DNA from: Leptospiraceae bacterium
GTDB taxonomy: Bacteria; Spirochaetota; Leptospiria; Leptospirales; Leptospiraceae
Direction of reading: 5' to 3'
NCBI GenBank assembly: GCA_947458405.1
Contig: CANGZW010000026.1
Coordinates: 1 to 36,659, forward strand
DNA: 36,659 nt
Shown here: positions 33,132 through 36,659 of the stretch, in pieces
Numbering within the stretch: the stretch's first letter is position 1
How the letters are laid out: each line of letters opens with the position of its first letter
The notes under the pieces: model-generated
What the model saw: only the letters and a program-made list of their open reading frames with translations
Told to the model about the DNA's origin: nothing
Databases searched by the model: none
Position numbers and translations under genes: made by a program

Positions 33132-33671
33132 ATGATAGTTTCTGTGTTTATGGGAGTTAGTTTAGATGGATTTATTGCCAGAGAAGATGGTAGTCTTGAT
33201 TTTCTAGATTTTTTTTCAGACCCGGGGGAAGATTACGGATACAAGGATTTTATGGAATCAGTGGATTGTCTCCTTATGGGTCGTTTGACTTATGAAAAAG
33301 TGTGCTCTTTTGGAAGTTGGCCATATGAAAAACCAGTTTATGTTTACTCAAATGGAACGATTAATATAGCGGAAGATCTTAGTCAAAAAGTTTTTCAGGT
33401 AAATGGGATGCCCAAAGAAGTAATAAATAAATTTAGTAATATGGGATTTAATAGAATTTATCTAGATGGTGGTATTACAATTTCTAACTTTTTAAAAGAA
33501 AATTTAGTTGATGATATCACTCTCACAAGACTCCCGTATTTATTAGGAAAAGGAATTCCCCTCTTTAGGGATTGGATTGGGGAATCTAAATTAAAACTCA
33601 TTTCTAATAAAGAATATTCATCTGGTCTGCTTCAGTCAGTCTATCAGTTTGAAAAAAAAGAAAAATACTGA
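33132..33671 (+). CDS. Dihydrofolate reductase / RibD C-terminal-like reductase
   Basis: A 179-residue protein of the DHFR-like fold found in RibD and YyaP-type proteins. The N-terminus SVFMGVSLDGFIAREDGSLDF is the nucleotide-binding start. LLMGRLTYEKV is the conserved GRxTYE motif, and the YLDGGITISNFLKENLVDDITL region corresponds to the family's DGG-x-x-x-x-x-L. It is unlikely to be the essential folate reductase because its motifs follow the RibD_C subgroup. It lies 57 bp after the SDR and may be cotranscribed, but the ribosome site is weak. Confidence 0.88.
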   Translation: MIVSVFMGVSLDGFIAREDGSLDFLDFFSDPGEDYGYKDFMESVDCLLMGRLTYEKVCSFGSWPYEKPVYVYSNGTINIAEDLSQKVFQVNGMPKEVINKFSNMGFNRIYLDGGITISNFLKENLVDDITLTRLPYLLGKGIPLFRDWIGESKLKLISNKEYSSGLLQSVYQFEKKEKY

Positions 33672-33681
33672 TATATATTAG

Positions 33682-33698
33682 AACTAGGGTCACTAGTT
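33682..33698 (+). repeat. Small inverted repeat after the DHFR-like gene
   Basis: AACTAG-GGTCA-CTAGTT, a perfect 6-bp stem 11 nt after the stop codon. It lacks a T-run, so it may be a weak or degenerate terminator. Confidence 0.35.
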
Positions 33699-33746
33699 AA
33701 ATTAATAAGTGAATACAAAATAAGAATTTTCCGTTAATTCAAATAG

Positions 33747-34037
33747 GATTTTGTAGGTTTTACTCAGATTGCAGAAAAGATGACCCCATCAAATCTTGTG
33801 GAGGAATTAGATATATGTTTTTCTCAATTTGATGATATTATAGATTATTATAAATTGGAAAAATTGAAAACGATAGGGGATAGCTACATGTTTGCCGGCG
33901 GAATTCCTATTAAATCTAAGACACATGCTATTGATTGTGTTTTAGCGGCTCTTAAAATTCAAAAATTTATAAGAGAAAAGCAAATCAAAAAACAGTCAAA
34001 AGGGGAAGATGGAAATGTTTACCGTAATTGGAATTAA
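33747..34037 (+). pseudogene. Remnant of a class III adenylate/guanylate cyclase domain
   Basis: The frame from 33747 reads DFVGFTQIAEKMTP, then LVEELDICFSQFDDII, YKLEKLKTIGDSYMFAGG and HAIDCVLAALKIQKFIREK. This matches the first half of the CHD cyclase domain: first metal-binding Asp in DFVGFT and second in KTIGDSY. A TAG at 33744 closes the frame immediately upstream of the conserved Asp, and the frame ends at 34037 before the usual RIGIHTGPVVAG half. No sensor domain or second half of the catalytic domain is present. A second short frame (34009-34116), beginning MEMFTVIGIKDELSE, overlaps the end and may be another piece. The ATG-initiated 85-residue ORF (33780-34037) is unlikely to make an active enzyme. 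Confidence 0.68.
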
Positions 34038-34123
34038 AGATGAGTTATCTGAAAATGGTGAACCCAATTCGAAATTTATAGAAATATATGATAATTTAAA
34101 AAATAATAATATTTAGTGTTACA

Positions 34124-34771
34124 TTATTTGATTATTAATCGAATATTTTTATTGGGTTTTATATTGAAAAGTTGTGTACTCCATCTCCATTCAGTATCAC
34201 AAGATCCAAAATAAGAATCAGACATTATCTGAATCTTGGAACAATTTGGATTTATTAATTCAAGATTAAAGTATATTTTTTCAATTTTATCACTCCAAAG
34301 TGCACCCGTAACTAAAATATATTCTATATATCTTCCTTTACTTCCAAATTCTTTTGAGAGAGGAGTGTACTTTTTAGGGGAAAATATATAGGAATCAATT
34401 AATGTAGAGTATTCATTTATTGTTATTGGAAGTGTTGATTTATGTTTTGCAAAGTATGGTTGGTTTTGAATATAGAAGGATTGATCTTTAGGTGCCATAA
34501 TCTTAATCACTTCCAAATTTTCTTGATTCCAATTTCTTCTAAAATTTGTTAGGGTATATTCAAATGGTTCAGGAAACGATATCTCTAGTGGTTTAAAAAT
34601 TCTTCCTTTCAATATATATTTAACAGTAACTGAAAAGTCTCCATTTTGCAGCTCAGAAAGTAGAATACTCTCACTATTCATACTAGGTAAAAGATTTATA
34701 CTGCAATTAAATAATAAAAAAACTAAAAAAGAAAACTTAGTTACATGATTTATCAAATTTTTCGAATGCAT
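34124..34771 (-). CDS. Putative lipoprotein overlapping the discoidin-like gene
   Basis: A 215-residue exported protein. The signal is MHSKNLINHVTKFSFLVFLLFNC, with lipobox LFNC. AGAGGA five bases before the ATG supports 34771, even though this places the start 35 nt inside the upstream gene. The mature part is beta-rich (FSVTVKYILKGRIFKPLEIS, YIEYILVTGALWSDKIEKIY) with a late Cys pair. No family was recognised. Co-expression and a possible complex with the upstream exported protein are inferred from the overlap. Confidence 0.72.
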   Translation of the reverse strand: MHSKNLINHVTKFSFLVFLLFNCSINLLPSMNSESILLSELQNGDFSVTVKYILKGRIFKPLEISFPEPFEYTLTNFRRNWNQENLEVIKIMAPKDQSFYIQNQPYFAKHKSTLPITINEYSTLIDSYIFSPKKYTPLSKEFGSKGRYIEYILVTGALWSDKIEKIYFNLELINPNCSKIQIMSDSYFGSCDTEWRWSTQLFNIKPNKNIRLIIK

Positions 34772-35429
34772 CTTGTTCCTCTGAACTTGAATAACTACCT
34801 AGAGGTTTGAAAATATTTAATTCTGAGATACAAGTGTCATCATATTTATTACCTTTATATACACTGATGATTTTTAATTGAAATTTAGTAATACATTGAG
34901 GTTTCTTAAGATAAATTTGACCACTTTGATTATAGTTATTATAATAACATTGGGATTTTAATCTTTTAATGCATGAATCAACTTTTTTTTCATTTTCAAT
35001 AATATCATAACATTCTCGTTCATCCCCAAAACCACAAAGATCATCATCAAATTTTCCTTTAATCTTTTCTTGTCGTCCATTTTTAAAAGTGATTATTGCT
35101 TCATATTCTTTAATTTTATTATTATCATTATATAGTTTTTTTGATACTCCAATTCCAGAGAATACACTTATACCGACTCCTGCGGTTGGAGAAAATTTTA
35201 CTTCAAAAGTTTCTCCAATTCCACTACCCTTTACTCCTTCACACCATGCAGTTAAAAGATTATTATCTATAGCATTACTTGCTAGATACTTTCTTTTATT
35301 TTCTGATAACTCAGAAGATGCCTTAGCTTTCGGTATAGATTTTTGATTAAAACTCCACTCAGGTGCCATATCACCTATTAAAAGTAAAGGAATAGTGATA
35401 CAAATTATGATTACTAAAATTTTTTTCAT
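34737..35429 (-). CDS. Exported discoidin-like (NADase-type glycan-binding domain) protein
   Basis: A 230-residue protein with a signal peptide (MKKILVIIICITIPLLLIG). The mature domain shows the pattern of F5/8-type folds called NADase-type glycan-binding: LASNAIDNNLLTAWCEG, then GIGETFEVKF, LYNDNNKIKEYEAIITF and a C-terminal ISVYKGNKYDDTCISELNIF. Such domains bind carbohydrate or act as accessory modules; no catalytic domain is attached here. The sequence contains eight or so cysteines, many in the CGFGDERECYD and CIKRLKSQCYYN stretch, suggesting disulfides. A strong AGGAGA precedes the ATG. The downstream lipoprotein overlaps it by 35 nt. Confidence 0.82.
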   Translation of the reverse strand: MKKILVIIICITIPLLLIGDMAPEWSFNQKSIPKAKASSELSENKRKYLASNAIDNNLLTAWCEGVKGSGIGETFEVKFSPTAGVGISVFSGIGVSKKLYNDNNKIKEYEAIITFKNGRQEKIKGKFDDDLCGFGDERECYDIIENEKKVDSCIKRLKSQCYYNNYNQSGQIYLKKPQCITKFQLKIISVYKGNKYDDTCISELNIFKPLGSYSSSEEQDAFEKFDKSCN

Positions 35430-35486
35430 GGATCTCTCCTGAGACTGAATAAAATTATAAATAGTTTTTTCAATTTAAAATTTACT

Positions 35487-36467
35487 TTATAAAAACATCA
35501 ATAGCAAAATTGGAATCTCCAAAAAAACATGTCCTGCCGAAAGTACGAAATAAAGTCTTCGCCACTCCGTCGGGAAATAGATAAATAATCCTATTGAAAC
35601 TATCCAAAGAGTTAGTATAAAATAATTTTGCAGGGTGTAATTTCTCTTTGAAAATCCTATAAAAAATAAAAATTCAGGAATAAAGCCTGAAAATCTTTCT
35701 TTTATCGGTCTCGAAGGAATTAAAAAAATCCATAGATAGTAATGAATTGCCTGTGAATAACCAAAAAGGGATAGTAATATTAATTCATTAGAGAAGGGGG
35801 AGAGGGAAGGTATTACATGTTGAAATAAATCTATTTCTAACTCATTTAAAAGAGCAAGTTGAGAGATAGATAAATCCAATCCGATAAATAATGATAGTGT
35901 TATAAGTGGGAGTACTATTCCAATTAAAAAGGTATGTAAATAAATTAATTTTCCTTTTTCCTTTGCTAAAAAAAACCAGGGTATCAAATTATGAATATGT
36001 ACTATGAAAAAAGAAAACTCTAGGGGATAAAAACCTCCAATAAAGAAGAAGGGAAGTATGAAAAATATATAAATATTTATATTATAATTATTTGTTATTT
36101 TTGGAAGAATAGATAAAAAAATTAAAAATCCTAATAAAAAATATAAAAATCTATAATATAATTCTGAATTTATATCAGAAGTCTTTCCGTATCCCCCTAA
36201 ATACCATCCAATTCCAATTGATGTAAGAAGTAAAGAGCCAATAAAGATTATTGGTGGAAAGGTCTTTCTTTTTCGGAGAATATTTTTTTCATTTGTAAGA
36301 TAACTAAACTCAGAAAAAATATGTAGTACGCCTCCAATAATTAGACTAAAAAATGAAAAGTGATAGGGATAATGAAAAGATAAAGGTAGAATAAATATTG
36401 AAAAAAAATAAATAATAAACATGGTTTTATCTATGAAATTACTATCAATAAGAAAATGTCTATTCAA
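35487..36467 (-). CDS. Polytopic membrane protein with intramembrane histidines, unknown function
   Basis: A 326-residue protein with about eight to nine hydrophobic helices. Histidines lie within or at the edge of several helices: His49 (GGVLHIFSEF), His157 and His159 (IVHIHNLIPW), His242 (QAIHYYLWIF) and His313 (SAGHVFLEIP). That pattern suggests metal or haem ligands as in membrane oxygenases and cytochromes. A link to Brp/Blh carotene oxygenases was considered but the motifs do not clearly match. The start is TTG 36467, 11 nt after the preceding CDS; ATG 36422 is an alternative. No ribosome site is clear, so translational coupling is likely. Confidence 0.7.
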   Translation of the reverse strand: MNRHFLIDSNFIDKTMFIIYFFSIFILPLSFHYPYHFSFFSLIIGGVLHIFSEFSYLTNEKNILRKRKTFPPIIFIGSLLLTSIGIGWYLGGYGKTSDINSELYYRFLYFLLGFLIFLSILPKITNNYNINIYIFFILPFFFIGGFYPLEFSFFIVHIHNLIPWFFLAKEKGKLIYLHTFLIGIVLPLITLSLFIGLDLSISQLALLNELEIDLFQHVIPSLSPFSNELILLSLFGYSQAIHYYLWIFLIPSRPIKERFSGFIPEFLFFIGFSKRNYTLQNYFILTLWIVSIGLFIYFPTEWRRLYFVLSAGHVFLEIPILLLMFL

Positions 36468-36478
36468 AATATTGAGTT

Positions 36479-36658
36479 TTAGGGATGAATTGGTATTCCT
36501 CTCTTTTTTTGAAGATCAATATTTTCTCTTATATTTTTAGCTAAATTGCTAATTGTCATATTTCCATTTATTTTGTAATCAGAAATTTCTTCTATGCTCA
36601 ATTCGATATAAATACTATACAAGCCTATTGTTCCACAAATCGTTTCTAGAATATATTT
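36479..36658 (-). CDS. 3' end of an unidentified CDS, cut by the window edge
   Basis: An open frame of 59 codons runs from the right window edge to TAA at 36481-36479, ending in LAKNIRENIDLQKKRGIPIHP. Its composition is protein-like (NGNMTISNLAKNI, charged tail), and it sits 11 nt before the next gene on the same strand, as expected for an operon. Too little is visible to assign a family. Confidence 0.55.
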   Translation of the reverse strand, partial: KYILETICGTIGLYSIYIELSIEEISDYKINGNMTISNLAKNIRENIDLQKKRGIPIHP

Positions 36659-36659
36659 G

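Noticed and set aside
33780-34037. Intact 85-residue cyclase-like gene
   Set aside because: It holds only part of one catalytic domain, starts at an internal Met of the conserved block, and lacks the second half needed for activity.
35487-36467. Brp/Blh carotene 15,15'-dioxygenase
   Set aside because: The histidines do not fall in the characteristic Blh motif contexts that I can recall; only the general polytopic His-rich character is shared.

Overview
This is AT-rich bacterial chromosome (by eye about one third G+C, with some patches close to 30%). It is most consistent with a spirochaete of the Leptospirales (Leptospira-like). Supporting signs are a 1148-residue coiled-coil protein of the SpiroCoCo type, loose spirochaetal lipoboxes (four lipoproteins have Asn just before the Cys), a 7TM-DISM histidine kinase, and a discoidin-like 'NADase-type' exported protein. 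This placement is inference; no rRNA lies in the window.

Layout. 1-3465: the 3' part of pntB (transhydrogenase beta subunit), then on the minus strand two tandem paralogous lipoproteins and a SAM methyltransferase. 3566-7012: the coiled-coil protein. 7042-9938 (minus): a two-gene operon, a membrane VTT/TVP38 domain fused to a flavin disulfide reductase followed by a secreted DUF547 protein. 10008-12075 (minus): DUF485, acetate-type Na+/solute symporter and DUF1232, all overlapping by 4 nt. 12076-12541: a gene-free AT-rich stretch carrying the promoters of the flanking genes. 12542-13852: an adenosine-deaminase-family enzyme. 13843-14501 (minus): tRNA-Ser(UGA), tRNA-Ser(GCU), a small membrane protein and tRNA-Arg(ACG), tightly packed. 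14617-16664 (minus): an ankyrin-repeat membrane protein and a soluble PAS histidine kinase. 16735-19165: an exported protein, a lipoprotein and a PlsC-like acyltransferase. 19292-20710: a MoxR/chelatase-type AAA+ ATPase. 20774-21931 (minus): tatA-tatC. 22081-23539: a MORN-repeat lipoprotein and a probable beta-barrel protein. 23575-27562: a housekeeping run of argG, coaD, ndk, terminator, polyprenyl synthase and tlyA. 27703-30102: a 7TM-DISM hybrid-architecture kinase. 30106-33671: a Delta12-type fatty-acid desaturase, a TetR regulator, a divergent SDR oxidoreductase and a DHFR/RibD-like reductase. 33747-34037: an adenylate-cyclase remnant. 34124-36658 (minus): a lipoprotein, a discoidin-like exported protein, a polytopic membrane protein with intramembrane histidines, and the end of an unknown CDS cut by the window edge.

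How the genes may work together. The clearest functional units are the VTT-flavoprotein/DUF547 redox pair, the acetate-permease operon, the Tat translocase, the isoprenoid/tlyA pair, and the lipid-related block (desaturase, TetR, SDR), where clear inverted-repeat operators can be read. I saw no CRISPR array, insertion sequence, integrase or phage gene. The most noteworthy observations are: a polyprenyl synthase whose conserved N-terminus requires a non-AUG/GUG/UUG start; a CX4C motif in both partners of the flavoprotein/DUF547 operon; a membrane-anchored coiled-coil filament protein ending in a helix-turn-helix-like motif; two identical-architecture TGAC-N5-GTCA operators between tetR and its divergent SDR; and a protein gene embedded between tRNA genes and overlapping one of them.
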